64,000 nt of DNA from Acidovorax radicis (lineage in GTDB: Bacteria > Pseudomonadota > Gammaproteobacteria > Burkholderiales > Burkholderiaceae_C): assembly GCF_020510705.1 (NCBI RefSeq), contig NZ_CP075184.1:4355001-4419000 (forward strand), in the 5' to 3' direction. Below are positions 46,869 to 56,013 of the stretch, in pieces. Positions within the stretch are counted from its first letter, which is position 1, and each line of letters starts with the position of its first letter. Made by a program: the position numbers and the translations under genes. The notes below the pieces were generated by a model that did not search any database, had not been told where the DNA came from, and worked only from the letters and a program-made list of their open reading frames with translations.

Positions 46869-47789
46869 ATGGCCCTCACACTGCCCTCTTCGAGCACGGC
46901 CAGCCCATCGAATGCGCTGGCCGTCGACATCCGTTCGCTGAACAACCTCAAGTTCGAGGCGGGCACCGCCAACAGCGCCGCGACCACGCGCGAGGCCGCC
47001 AAACAGTTTGAATCGCTGTTCATGCGCGAGCTCATCAAAAGCATGCGCGATGCCACGATGAAATCGGGACTGATGGAGGGAGGCCAGGCAGACCTGGGGC
47101 AAGACATGCTGGACCAGCAACTGTCGGTCACCATGTCGGGCATGCAGGGGGGTCTTTCCGAGGCGATTTCGCGCCAGCTGTCGCGCCAGATGGGCGGCGG
47201 CGATCCGGCGTTTTCGGTGCCTTCCACCGTGAGCCTGCAGCAAGCCATGCCACGCGTTGCCGCTGCGGCCACCACCAGCACCTCTGCGCAAGCCGGCACC
47301 CCGGTGCCCAAAGGCCGGGACGATTTTGTGCAGCACCTGAGCGGCACCGCCGAACGCGTGGCCCAGGAAAGCGGCATCCCCGCGAGCTTCATGCTGGGCC
47401 AGGCGGGGCACGAAACCGGCTGGGGCAAAAGCGAGATCCGCAACAAGGATGGCTCCACCTCATTCAACCTGTTTGGCATCAAGGCCGACAAGGGGTGGAC
47501 GGGCAAAGTGGCCGACATCACCACCACGGAATACATCAACGGCACCCCCCGCAAGGTGACCGCCAAGTTCCGTGCCTACGACTCTTATGAAGACTCGTTT
47601 CGCGACTACGCCAAGCTGATCACGGAAAGCCCCCGCTACGAAAAGGCCCAGGCAACCGCCAAGACCGGATCGGCCGTGGCCTATGCGTCCGCGCTGCAAA
47701 AGGCCGGCTACGCGACCGACCCCGAGTACGCCAAGAAGCTCAGTGGCGCCATCAACAGCGCGCTGCGTGCACAACGCGCCCAGGCGTGA
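46869..47789 (+). CDS. flgJ: FlgJ, rod scaffold with muramidase domain
   Basis: 306 aa from the ATG at 46869, where AGGAGG is well placed. The N-terminal rod-cap domain (KQFESLFMRELIKSMRDATM) is joined to a C-terminal glucosaminidase domain. The latter has the catalytic Glu in GQAGHETGWGKSEI and the Tyr-rich end (FRAYDSYEDSFRDYAKLI). It cuts peptidoglycan to let the rod pass. Confidence 0.96.
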   Translation: MALTLPSSSTASPSNALAVDIRSLNNLKFEAGTANSAATTREAAKQFESLFMRELIKSMRDATMKSGLMEGGQADLGQDMLDQQLSVTMSGMQGGLSEAISRQLSRQMGGGDPAFSVPSTVSLQQAMPRVAAAATTSTSAQAGTPVPKGRDDFVQHLSGTAERVAQESGIPASFMLGQAGHETGWGKSEIRNKDGSTSFNLFGIKADKGWTGKVADITTTEYINGTPRKVTAKFRAYDSYEDSFRDYAKLITESPRYEKAQATAKTGSAVAYASALQKAGYATDPEYAKKLSGAINSALRAQRAQA

Positions 47790-47802
47790 CAAGAGGTAAG
47801 CC

Positions 47803-49779
47803 ATGAGTCTGCTCAACGTCGGCGCTCGCGCCCTCCTCGCCAACCAGGTCGCCCTGCAGACCGCCGGCCACAACATTGCCAATGTCAATACGCCCGGGTA
47901 TTCACGCCAGACCGTGGTGCTGCAAACCGTGCAGGGCCAGTTCACGGGCGGCGGCTACATCGGCCAGGGCGTGGATGTGCAAACGATTTTGCGCAACCAG
48001 AGCGAACTGCTTACACGCCAATCGGCGGCCGCAGGATCCACGCAGGCCGCAGACACGGTGCGCGCCGAACGCCTGAGCCAACTGCAAGACATCTTCAGCG
48101 GTGGTACGGCCGGCCTGGGTGCGGCCATCAACGACATGATGAACGCGTTTTCTGACGTGGTGAGCAGCCCCACCGACATCACGGCACGCACGGTGGCCCT
48201 CACACGCATCGACGAAACCGCCGCGCGCATGCGCACAGCCGCAGACCGCCTGACCGAAATCGAATACACCGCCACAGAACAGCTCAAGAGCAGCATCAAC
48301 GCCGTCAACAGCCTGGCGGCCCAGATGGCGAGCGTCAACGAACAGATTGCACGCGCCCAGGGCAACGGCCAGACCCCCAACGACCTGCTGGACAAGCGCG
48401 ATCAGATCATCCGGGACATCAACCAGTACGTGCAGACGACGCAGATTCCTGCCGATGACGGCACCGTGGGTCTGTTTGTGGCGGGCAGCCAACCGCTGGT
48501 GCTGGGCACCACGGCAACCAGCCTGTCCATCGACGAAGCCAGCCAGTTCCCGGGCAGCGGACAGGTCAAACTGTATTTCAACCGACCCGGTGCTACCCCG
48601 ATCGAAATGGACGAGAACGTGCTGGGCGGCGGCACGATCTCGGGCCTCTTGCGCTTTAACAACACGGACCTTGCCGAAGGGCGCAACCTGTTGGGGCGCA
48701 TGGCAACTGCCATCGGCATGACGATGAACGCGCAGCAGAACCTGGGGCTGACGCTGGACGGCGCGGCCGGCAAGGATCTGTTCTCGGTGCCCGCCAGCAT
48801 GCCCGGGTACACCAACGGGTCGGGCGTTGGTTCCGTTTCTTTCACGGGGCCCACACAGTTCGCCGCCTCGGACTATGAGATCCGCTTCACCACGGGCACC
48901 GCCGGGCAAGTCGTGCGGCTGTCGGACGGCAAGTCCACACCGTTCACCGACGCGGCCAACCTGGCCACACTGCAGATTGACGGGCTGAACTTCAACCTGA
49001 CCACCCCCGGTGCGCCCGGTGAGCGCATGCTGTTCAAACCGTTCAGCACCGCAGCAAGCAACATCCAGGCGCTGGTGTATTCCCCCCGCGACCTGGCGGC
49101 GGCCAACCCCATCAATGCGGCCATGGGAACGTCCAACGGTGGCACCATGCAACTGGCAGGACTCAAGGCAACGGGGCTGCCGAATCCGCCAGGCCTTGTG
49201 CTGCCAGCCAACGCCAATGCAGCGGCGGTTCCACCCATTCTGGGCGGGGTTCAGCTGCAGTTCAACGCAGGCCCCCCTAGCACTTACGACGTGCTCGACC
49301 GTGGCACGGCACCGCCCACTACCTTGGCTGCGGCACAGCCCTATACATCTGGCGTTCCGATCTCCTTCAATGGGTGGGAGGTCACGTTGCAGGGCACCCC
49401 TAAAACCGGCGATACCGTCGTGATCGGCAATGCGCTCGATCCGCAATATGGCGATACCTTCACCCGCAACTCAGGCAACGCAACGTCCCTGATGGGACTG
49501 CGCGATGTGAAGATGTTCGACGAGGCCTCGCTCACCGACGGCTACGCCGGGGCCATGGCCCAGGTGGGCACCCGCACCCAAAGCGCGAAGTTCGCTGCCG
49601 ATCTTTCCTCCACCATCGCCTCCAATCTGGAACGTGACCGCACTGCGGTCTCGGGCGTCAATCTGGACGAAGAAGCCGCCAAACTGATTCAATACCAGCA
49701 GGCATACCAGGCATCGTCCAAAATGATCCAGATTGCGCAGAGCATTTTTGATTCGCTGCTGCAGGGCCTGGGCCGCTGA
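47803..49779 (+). CDS. flgK: FlgK, hook-filament junction protein 1
   Basis: 658 aa. N-terminal ARALLANQVALQTAGHNIAN and C-terminal GVNLDEEAAKLIQYQQAYQA are the FlgK signatures. The long central part carries domain insertions typical of beta- and gammaproteobacterial FlgK. It lies 13 nt after flgJ. FlgN is its probable chaperone. Confidence 0.97.
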   Translation: MSLLNVGARALLANQVALQTAGHNIANVNTPGYSRQTVVLQTVQGQFTGGGYIGQGVDVQTILRNQSELLTRQSAAAGSTQAADTVRAERLSQLQDIFSGGTAGLGAAINDMMNAFSDVVSSPTDITARTVALTRIDETAARMRTAADRLTEIEYTATEQLKSSINAVNSLAAQMASVNEQIARAQGNGQTPNDLLDKRDQIIRDINQYVQTTQIPADDGTVGLFVAGSQPLVLGTTATSLSIDEASQFPGSGQVKLYFNRPGATPIEMDENVLGGGTISGLLRFNNTDLAEGRNLLGRMATAIGMTMNAQQNLGLTLDGAAGKDLFSVPASMPGYTNGSGVGSVSFTGPTQFAASDYEIRFTTGTAGQVVRLSDGKSTPFTDAANLATLQIDGLNFNLTTPGAPGERMLFKPFSTAASNIQALVYSPRDLAAANPINAAMGTSNGGTMQLAGLKATGLPNPPGLVLPANANAAAVPPILGGVQLQFNAGPPSTYDVLDRGTAPPTTLAAAQPYTSGVPISFNGWEVTLQGTPKTGDTVVIGNALDPQYGDTFTRNSGNATSLMGLRDVKMFDEASLTDGYAGAMAQVGTRTQSAKFAADLSSTIASNLERDRTAVSGVNLDEEAAKLIQYQQAYQASSKMIQIAQSIFDSLLQGLGR

Positions 49780-49806
49780 CGGCCGGCTACCAGCTAGGAG
49801 TTCGAC

Positions 49807-51060
49807 ATGAGCAACAACCTCTACCGGCTTGGCACCGCCAACATGTATGACAACGCGCTGCGCAACCTGGGCGCGCGCCAGACCAACCTCTCCAATCTGC
49901 AGGAGAACCTCACATCCGGCAAACGGGTGGTGCGCGCCAGCGATGACCCGGTGTCTGCTGCACAGGCTGAGCGGGCACTCAACCGCATGTCACGCATCCA
50001 GACCGAGCAGCGGGCACTGGAGACCCAGCGCAACGCCATCACGCAGGGCGAGTCGACCTTGGGTGATGCCGTGAATCTGCTCCAGAGTTTTCGCGAGCTG
50101 GTGGTGAATGCAGGCGATGCCACCCTGACCCCCAACGACCGCACCACCATTGCCAACCAGCTGCAGGGCCTGCGCGAGCAACTACAGAACCTCGCCAACC
50201 GCAAGGACACCAATGGTGTTCCGCTGCTCAGTTCGCTGGGTAGCGCCCTCTCCCCATTTCTGGGTCCTCAGAGCACCTCGCCCGACTACACCTTTCAAGG
50301 GTTGCCTGGCCAGACAGCCAGCACAGGCGTCACAGTGCCAGGTTCCCTGGATGGGGATGCGGCATTCATGTTCAACCCGCAGCGCGACGGTGTGTACACC
50401 GCCGGGGTCAGCACCATCCCGAGCACTCGGCAGCTCACCACGACCGCTATCACGCCGGTGGACCGCAGTCTGATCACAGGCGACAGCTACTCCATCACGT
50501 TCAGCGCGGTGGGCCCGGGCGCAACCACCGGCACCAGCACCGCCACGTACACACTCACCAACACCACCACGGGCGCCGTATCCGCGCCAGTGACGGTCCC
50601 CGACTTTCCATCCGACAAACCGGTCACCATCCCCGTGACGGGCATTCCAGGCCTGGCCTTCGACATCACGGGAACACCTGCGAACGGCGATGCCATCAGC
50701 GTGCAACCCAGCGCCAGCCTGTTCAGCACGCTGGACAGCGCCATCAACGGCATCCGCAATGCGCCCAACAACAATGGCGCGATCCAGTCCGTGGGACAGG
50801 CGCTTGCCAACATCGACGCGGGGCTGGAGCGGGTACACAACATGCGTAGCTACGCGGGTGAATTGCTCAACCGCGCAGACCGTATCACCGGTGACCAGGG
50901 CAAGCGCTCGGATCAGCTCGAAGCAGACCGTTCGCGCGCGGAGGATCTCGATATGATCAAAGGCCTCTCGGAATTCCAGAACCAGCAGGTGGGCTACGAG
51001 GCGGCACTCAAGTCCTATGCCCAGGTCCAAAAGCTGTCCCTGTTCAATTTCATCAGCTAG
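49807..51060 (+). CDS. flgL: FlgL, hook-filament junction protein 3
   Basis: 417 aa. The flagellin-like N-terminus (NMYDNALRNLGARQTNLSNL, then SGKRVVRASDDPVSAAQAER) and the C-terminal coil ending QKLSLFNFIS are diagnostic. A central Thr/Pro-rich domain lies at about 190-300. It joins FlgK to the filament and ends the flg series. Confidence 0.97.
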   Translation: MSNNLYRLGTANMYDNALRNLGARQTNLSNLQENLTSGKRVVRASDDPVSAAQAERALNRMSRIQTEQRALETQRNAITQGESTLGDAVNLLQSFRELVVNAGDATLTPNDRTTIANQLQGLREQLQNLANRKDTNGVPLLSSLGSALSPFLGPQSTSPDYTFQGLPGQTASTGVTVPGSLDGDAAFMFNPQRDGVYTAGVSTIPSTRQLTTTAITPVDRSLITGDSYSITFSAVGPGATTGTSTATYTLTNTTTGAVSAPVTVPDFPSDKPVTIPVTGIPGLAFDITGTPANGDAISVQPSASLFSTLDSAINGIRNAPNNNGAIQSVGQALANIDAGLERVHNMRSYAGELLNRADRITGDQGKRSDQLEADRSRAEDLDMIKGLSEFQNQQVGYEAALKSYAQVQKLSLFNFIS

Positions 51061-51219
51061 GACGCCGGCCGGAATGTGGGCAGCTAGAGCAAAAATTGCC
51101 CCCCTGCGGGCCATGGGGCGCCGACAATATCCCAGTCCGACAGATTCCCGAATCCTGCGCTCGAGGCGGAGAGGAGACCTCCCCTGGGCGCAGCCCCCCG
51201 TTACATTGCCAGAGAGCAC

Positions 51220-52446
51220 ATGGTCCAATCCGTCCTTGGCAGCCTGATTCTGGGCTACCGCCCCTTATGGAATTCCGCCCGCAAGCTGGCGGGCATTCAG
51301 CTGTTTGCACATAACGAGGCATCTGCCGTCGTCGATGCCGGCCATTTGTTGCGGACGATCCAGGAGCTGTGGACCGCCAGTTCGCCGCCTCTTTTGATCT
51401 CGGCGCAGACGCGCCAGTTGTTGTTCGATCTGCTGGAGAACGCACCGCGCGGCGCCCCCTGGATCGAGGTGCGTGGCGACTGGTTGTCAGACTCGGCCAT
51501 TTACTCCCGCGTGAAAGCCGCGCACCAGCGCGGGCTGCGGCTGGTATGGCGGGGTGATATCGGCAAACTGCCCGAGCCTGACATAGCCCGTTGTTTTGAC
51601 ATTAGTTTGCTGACCCTGCGGCCAGAAGACGCAGTTGCTGCGCTGCAAGCGCCCCCCGCACGCACCGGAGCGCCCACGCCCAGCGTGGTGCTGGCCGGGC
51701 AGATGTATGAAAACATCGAGAGCCGGGCGCTCATGGAGCATTGCCTGGACCAGGGCAACGCGTTGGCATTGACGGGCTGGCCCACGGAAGATGTGCTCTA
51801 CAGCATGCGCCACCACCCGCAGCAGCCGTCCCATGCCGTGATCTTCAAACTCATGAAGGCCATCGACGCAGAGCAGTCGCTGGAGACCTTTGAAGACATC
51901 ATGGGTGAAGACCCCCTGCTCGCGTACCGGTTCATGGTCTACACCAATTCGGCGGCCCTCGGCCTGCGCACCGGCATTGACTCATTGCGCCGGGGCTTGG
52001 TGATGATGGGGTATAGCTCCATCAAGCGCTGGCTCTCGGACCAGCTGCCCCACGCCAGCACCGACCTCAATATGCAGCCGGTGCGCGAGTCGATGGTGAT
52101 TCGCGCCCAGCTCACCGCCCGCCTGCTGGATGCGGGGATCGAGAACGACCTGCGCCGCGAGATCTATCTGTGTGGCCTGATCTCCCAGCTTGACGAGCTG
52201 CTGGGTGAGCCCCTGGGCACCATCTTGCGCCGCCTGCCACTGTCTGAGCGCATCTACGACGCGACGGTGCTGCACACCGGGCCTTACACCGCAGGGCTGC
52301 AAATGGCCTGTGCGCTGGAAACAGATGATGCCGCGGCGATCCGCCAGCTGTGCGAGACGTTCGAGATGGACCTTGAAGAGGTCAACCGCGCACTGCTGCG
52401 CGTGCTGTCAGATCTGGATGTGGAGCGCCCGACGGGGCGCCGCTGA
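51220..52446 (+). CDS. EAL-like/HDOD two-domain signalling protein, probably non-catalytic
   Basis: 408 aa. Residues 1-145 look like a degraded EAL domain (GYRPLWN near the start, QLFAHNEA), but the catalytic ExLxR motif is absent. Residues about 195-390 form an HDOD domain (DPLLAYRFMVYTNSAALGLR and SLRRGLVMMGYSSIKRWLSD) that also lacks the HD pair. This is the YuxH-like architecture. Role unknown; its location 160 nt after flgL hints at motility-lifestyle control. It converges on the MocR gene with 11 nt between the stops. Confidence 0.85.
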   Translation: MVQSVLGSLILGYRPLWNSARKLAGIQLFAHNEASAVVDAGHLLRTIQELWTASSPPLLISAQTRQLLFDLLENAPRGAPWIEVRGDWLSDSAIYSRVKAAHQRGLRLVWRGDIGKLPEPDIARCFDISLLTLRPEDAVAALQAPPARTGAPTPSVVLAGQMYENIESRALMEHCLDQGNALALTGWPTEDVLYSMRHHPQQPSHAVIFKLMKAIDAEQSLETFEDIMGEDPLLAYRFMVYTNSAALGLRTGIDSLRRGLVMMGYSSIKRWLSDQLPHASTDLNMQPVRESMVIRAQLTARLLDAGIENDLRREIYLCGLISQLDELLGEPLGTILRRLPLSERIYDATVLHTGPYTAGLQMACALETDDAAAIRQLCETFEMDLEEVNRALLRVLSDLDVERPTGRR

Positions 52447-52457
52447 TACGGGCTCCG

Positions 52458-53939
52458 TCAGCGGCCCTGCTGTTCAGACCGAACGCGCTGAAAAACGCCC
52501 CAGAAAGTTGCGTCCTGCGTGGTGGCGAAGTTGATGCGCATCAGCGTGCTGGGCTTGCGTTCGGCGTGGAACAGCGCGCCGGGCGCCAACAGATAGCCTT
52601 CGTCGAGCATGCGCTGCGACAGCGCGTCGGTGTCCACCCCCGTCTCCACCCAGCCAAACAGGCCCACGGGCTCGGCCGCAAAGGTGCAGCCCGCGCCCAG
52701 CGCCAGCTTGACGCTGCGCGCACGCGCCGCGTCCAGCCGGGTGCGGATGCGCTCGGCATGGCGGCGCAATTGCCCCTGCTCGATGCACAGCGCCAGGGCC
52801 TTTTCGAGCAAAGCCGGCGTCGTCAGCGTGGCCAGCAGTTTGGTGTCGAGCAGTTGCTCCACCAGCGCCGGCGCCGCCGCCAGATAGCCAATGCGCCAGT
52901 TGGGCGCCAGGATCTTGGCAAAGCCACTCACGTAGATCGTGCGCTGCAGGCCATCGAGCGCCGTGAGCCGCGTGGCGTGCTCGGGCGCAATGTGGCTGTA
53001 GGTGTCGTCCTCCACCACATGAAAATTGTGCTGGTTGGCCAGTTGCAGGATGCGGTGCGCGCTGCCCGGCGTGAGGCAGTAGCCCGTGGGGTTGTGGAAC
53101 ACGCTCACGCTCACGTAGAGCTTGGGCTTGTGCACCTCACAGTATTTGGCCATCACTTCCAGATCCGGGCCATCGGCGCGGCGCGGCACGGGCAGGATGT
53201 GCATGCCCAACGCCGCCAGGCGCGCAAACTCAACGGCCCAGCCTGGCTCTTCGACCATCACCGGGTCGCCCGGGCGCAGCAGCGTGCGGCTCACGATGTC
53301 GAGCGCGTGTGTGGCACCCACGGTGGTGATGATGTGCTCGGGCACCGTGTGCACATTGAGCGTGGCCAGCTTCTTGGCCAGCAGGCGGCGCAGGCCCGCA
53401 TCGCCCAGCGGCTCGCCATACTGCAGCGAGAAATCCTGCAGGCTGCGCGAGCTGGTCACCTTGCGCACCGCTGCGGGCATGAAGGTGGACTCCAGCCATT
53501 GCGGGGGAAACACGCCCATGCCGGGCTGGGGCTTGTCGCTGATCTTGTGAAACATGCCGCGAATGAGTGCCGTGGCGTTGACCGGCGATACCCCGCCACC
53601 GGCGCGCCCCGCCGCCCGCGCGGCAAACCAGTGGGCCGTGCTCCAGTTGGCGGCTGCGCTTTCCAGCGCCGGGTTCACGGCATGGGCATCACCATCTGCC
53701 GCACCGGCCGCACGACCACTTTCACGCACAAAAAACCCCCGGTTCTTGCGTGCCTCCACCAGCCCCTGCGCCAGCAACTGGTCATAGGCCGCTACCACGG
53801 TGGACGGGCTCACTCCGTTTTGCTGCGCGCACTGGCGCACCGACGGCAGGCGCGCCCCGGGCGCCAGCAAACGGTTGCGTATGCGCTCGGAAATCCGGGC
53901 AGACAACTGCTCAGTGAGCGACTGGGTGGATGATTTCAT
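52458..53939 (-). CDS. MocR-family transcription regulator (GntR HTH fused to aminotransferase)
   Basis: 493 aa from the ATG at 53939 (MKSSTQSLTEQL); another ATG lies at 53945. The N-terminal winged HTH (RLPSVRQCAQQNGVSPSTVV) is followed by a linker and a fold-type I PLP-dependent aminotransferase-like domain. The PLP lysine is in SGFAKILAPNWRIGYL. MocR proteins sense amino-acid-like or vitamin B6 ligands through PLP. It faces the lysE operon across a gap that holds a repeat operator (53982-54035). Confidence 0.92.
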   Translation of the reverse strand: MKSSTQSLTEQLSARISERIRNRLLAPGARLPSVRQCAQQNGVSPSTVVAAYDQLLAQGLVEARKNRGFFVRESGRAAGAADGDAHAVNPALESAAANWSTAHWFAARAAGRAGGGVSPVNATALIRGMFHKISDKPQPGMGVFPPQWLESTFMPAAVRKVTSSRSLQDFSLQYGEPLGDAGLRRLLAKKLATLNVHTVPEHIITTVGATHALDIVSRTLLRPGDPVMVEEPGWAVEFARLAALGMHILPVPRRADGPDLEVMAKYCEVHKPKLYVSVSVFHNPTGYCLTPGSAHRILQLANQHNFHVVEDDTYSHIAPEHATRLTALDGLQRTIYVSGFAKILAPNWRIGYLAAAPALVEQLLDTKLLATLTTPALLEKALALCIEQGQLRRHAERIRTRLDAARARSVKLALGAGCTFAAEPVGLFGWVETGVDTDALSQRMLDEGYLLAPGALFHAERKPSTLMRINFATTQDATFWGVFQRVRSEQQGR

Positions 53940-53981
53940 CAGCATGGCAGGGCTTGTGGGCTGTGTGTGTACTGTCTTCGC

Positions 53982-54035
53982 AACCAATACAGATTAGATA
54001 CTGCGCTGGCCAACTGTACTGGTTCTGTATTGGTT
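53982..54035. promoter_or_regulatory. Probable MocR operator with three 11-bp elements
   Basis: Two directly abutting 11-bp repeats CTGTACTGGTT (54014-54024) and CTGTATTGGTT (54025-54035) lie next to an inverted copy AACCAATACAG (53982-53992). The tandem copies are one helical turn apart and the inverted copy about three turns away. They sit in the 154-nt gap between the MocR gene and the rightward operon. MocR proteins such as GabR and PdxR are known to bind paired direct or inverted elements. Confidence 0.7.
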
Positions 54036-54093
54036 TGCAAGATTACATTGAACCCACAGAACACACAAGCCCACCGCAATAGTGACCCCACCC

Positions 54094-54708
54094 ATGAGCG
54101 CCGCCGAACTCACCACCCTGCTGCTGTTTTGCACCGCCATGAGCTTTTCGCCGGGGCCCAACACCACCTTGTCCACCGCGCTGGCCGCCAACCTGGGCCT
54201 CAAGCGCGCACTGCGTTTTTGTTTTGCCGTGCCTGCGGGCTGGACACTGCTCATGCTGGGCAGCGGCCTGGGCCTGGGGGCCCTGATCACGGGAGTGCCG
54301 GCTCTGCGCTGGGCCGTCACGCTGCTGGGCGTGGCTTACATGCTCTGGCTGGCCTTCAAGCTGGCCCGCGCGGGCCAGCTGACCACCATCGACACCACGC
54401 GCCTGAGCGTGACCTTCTGGCAAGGCGTAGGGCTGCAGTTCGTCAACATCAAGGCCTGGATGCTGGCACTCACGCTCAGCGCAGGCTGGGTGGTAAACGC
54501 AGCGGGCCAGCCGGCCACCAACCCGGGCGAGCGCCTGGTGATCATCTGCGGCGTAATGATGGTGTTTGCCTTCACCAGCAATTTTGTCTATGCGTTGGTC
54601 GGCTCGCTGCTGCGCCAGTGGCTGGCGCAAGGCGCACGCCTGTTGTGGTTCAACCGGGCGCTGGCCCTGGTGCTGGTGCTCACTGCGTATTGGATGCTGA
54701 CGCTATGA
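54094..54708 (+). CDS. LysE/RhtB-family exporter
   Basis: 204 aa from the ATG at 54094 (MSAAELTTLLLF); a further in-frame ATG at 54082 is less likely. About six hydrophobic helices, with the family motif SFSPGPNTTLSTALAAN near the N-terminus. Family members export amino acids or analogues. It is the first gene of the MocR-facing operon and overlaps the next gene by 4 nt. Confidence 0.92.
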   Translation: MSAAELTTLLLFCTAMSFSPGPNTTLSTALAANLGLKRALRFCFAVPAGWTLLMLGSGLGLGALITGVPALRWAVTLLGVAYMLWLAFKLARAGQLTTIDTTRLSVTFWQGVGLQFVNIKAWMLALTLSAGWVVNAAGQPATNPGERLVIICGVMMVFAFTSNFVYALVGSLLRQWLAQGARLLWFNRALALVLVLTAYWMLTL

Positions 54709-55622
54709 ACCCGGCCCAGGAAAAAGAAGCGCTGCTATGGGGCATGGTCGGCGTCACCTTGTTTGCCGCCACCTTGCCAATGACCCGCCTGGCCGTCGGC
54801 CCCACCGATGCGCCTCAACTGTCCCCCTGGTTCGTCACCTTTGGCCGCGCCGCCGTGGCGGGGGTGCTGTCCATCGGGTACTTGCTGTGGCAGCGGTCGC
54901 GTGGGCGCCTCAACGTTCCGGTGCGGGCACAGTGGCCCCTGCTGGGTATCACGGCTTTTGGGGTGATCGTCGGGTTCCCGCTGTTCCTCGCGCTGGCGCT
55001 GCGCCACGTGCCCAGCACCCACGGCGCCGTTGTCACCGCGCTGCTGCCGCTGTCTACCGCCGTACTGGGCGCGCTGTGGTTCAGGCAGCGGCCATCCACG
55101 GGCTTCTGGGCCTGCGCGGTCCTGGGCAGCGGTCTGGTGCTGGGCTTCATGGTGTGGCGCGCTGGGGGCTTTTACCTGGGCGCTGCCAACATTTATCTGC
55201 TGATCGCGATGACCACGGGCGCCTTGGGCTACATCGGTGGGGCGCGCCTTACGCCGAGCCTGGGTGCCGAGCAGGCCATCTGCTGGGTGCTGGTGTGCTG
55301 CCTGCCGCTGACCCTGCCCATTGCCTGGTGGTTCGCGCCTGGTGCGCCCTCGGCGATCAGCGCTATGGGCTGGTTGGGCTTTATCTATGTGGCGCTGTTT
55401 TCGATGTGGATCGGCTTTTTTGCCTGGTATCGTGCCCTTGCACTGGGGGCCGTGCGCGTGAGCCAGATCCAGCTCATACAACCCTTCCTGAGCCTGCTAT
55501 TTGCCGTGCCGCTGCTGGGCGAGCGGCTGGATATCGTCACCTTATTTTTTGCACTGGCTGTCATTGCGACGGTGTTCGCAGGCAAGAAGATGCCCGTCCA
55601 CGCAGCAGGAGCCGCCCCATGA
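54705..55622 (+). CDS. EamA-family (DMT) transporter
   Basis: 305 aa from the ATG at 54705, which overlaps the lysE stop (ATGA). It has about ten membrane helices in two EamA repeats, the second near 165-295 (NIYLLIAMTTGALGYIGGAR and QPFLSLLFAVPLLGER). DMT carriers often export amino acids or metabolites. It also overlaps the cupin gene by 4 nt. Confidence 0.92.
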   Translation: MNPAQEKEALLWGMVGVTLFAATLPMTRLAVGPTDAPQLSPWFVTFGRAAVAGVLSIGYLLWQRSRGRLNVPVRAQWPLLGITAFGVIVGFPLFLALALRHVPSTHGAVVTALLPLSTAVLGALWFRQRPSTGFWACAVLGSGLVLGFMVWRAGGFYLGAANIYLLIAMTTGALGYIGGARLTPSLGAEQAICWVLVCCLPLTLPIAWWFAPGAPSAISAMGWLGFIYVALFSMWIGFFAWYRALALGAVRVSQIQLIQPFLSLLFAVPLLGERLDIVTLFFALAVIATVFAGKKMPVHAAGAAP

Positions 55623-55948
55623 AAATGCACGACATCCCGTTTGTCACCACGGACTGGGGCGGCCTCCCCCGCGAGGAAAAAAGCGCGCAGGCTGGCCAGG
55701 CCTTCTGGCGCACCCAGCAGTTCGGCGACCTGCGCGTGCGCATGGTGGAGTACACACCCGGTTATGTATCCGACCACTGGTGCACCAAAGGGCACGTGCT
55801 GTTGTGCCTGAATGGAGAGCTGCACACCGAACTTGCCGATGGCCGCCAGTTCACACTGACCGCCGGCATGAGCTATCAGGTGGCGGACAATGCGGAACCC
55901 CACCGCTCCACGGCCCCGAACGGAGCCACGCTGTTCATCGTGGACTGA
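55619..55948 (+). CDS. Small cupin-fold protein, DHCW-motif type
   Basis: 109 aa from an ATG that overlaps the transporter stop. A single beta-barrel cupin core with VSDHWCTKGHVLLCLNGE carrying the metal-type His/Cys residues, and SYQVADNAEPHRS. Resembles the family annotated as DHCW motif cupin fold protein. Function unknown; perhaps a small metabolite-binding or isomerase-like role in this operon. Confidence 0.85.
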   Translation: MKMHDIPFVTTDWGGLPREEKSAQAGQAFWRTQQFGDLRVRMVEYTPGYVSDHWCTKGHVLLCLNGELHTELADGRQFTLTAGMSYQVADNAEPHRSTAPNGATLFIVD

Positions 55949-56013
55949 TTTTTTTCTGACGACGACTTTGCAACATGGGGGACCCGCTGAGGTCTACCCG
56001 CAGGAGAACGAGA

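Noticed and set aside
47902..49446. A 514-aa frame antisense to flgK, with similar long antisense frames opposite cheA, aminotransferase and dehydratase genes
   Set aside because: These are codon-structure shadows of GC-rich genes; their products are His/Arg/Gln-rich with no domain.
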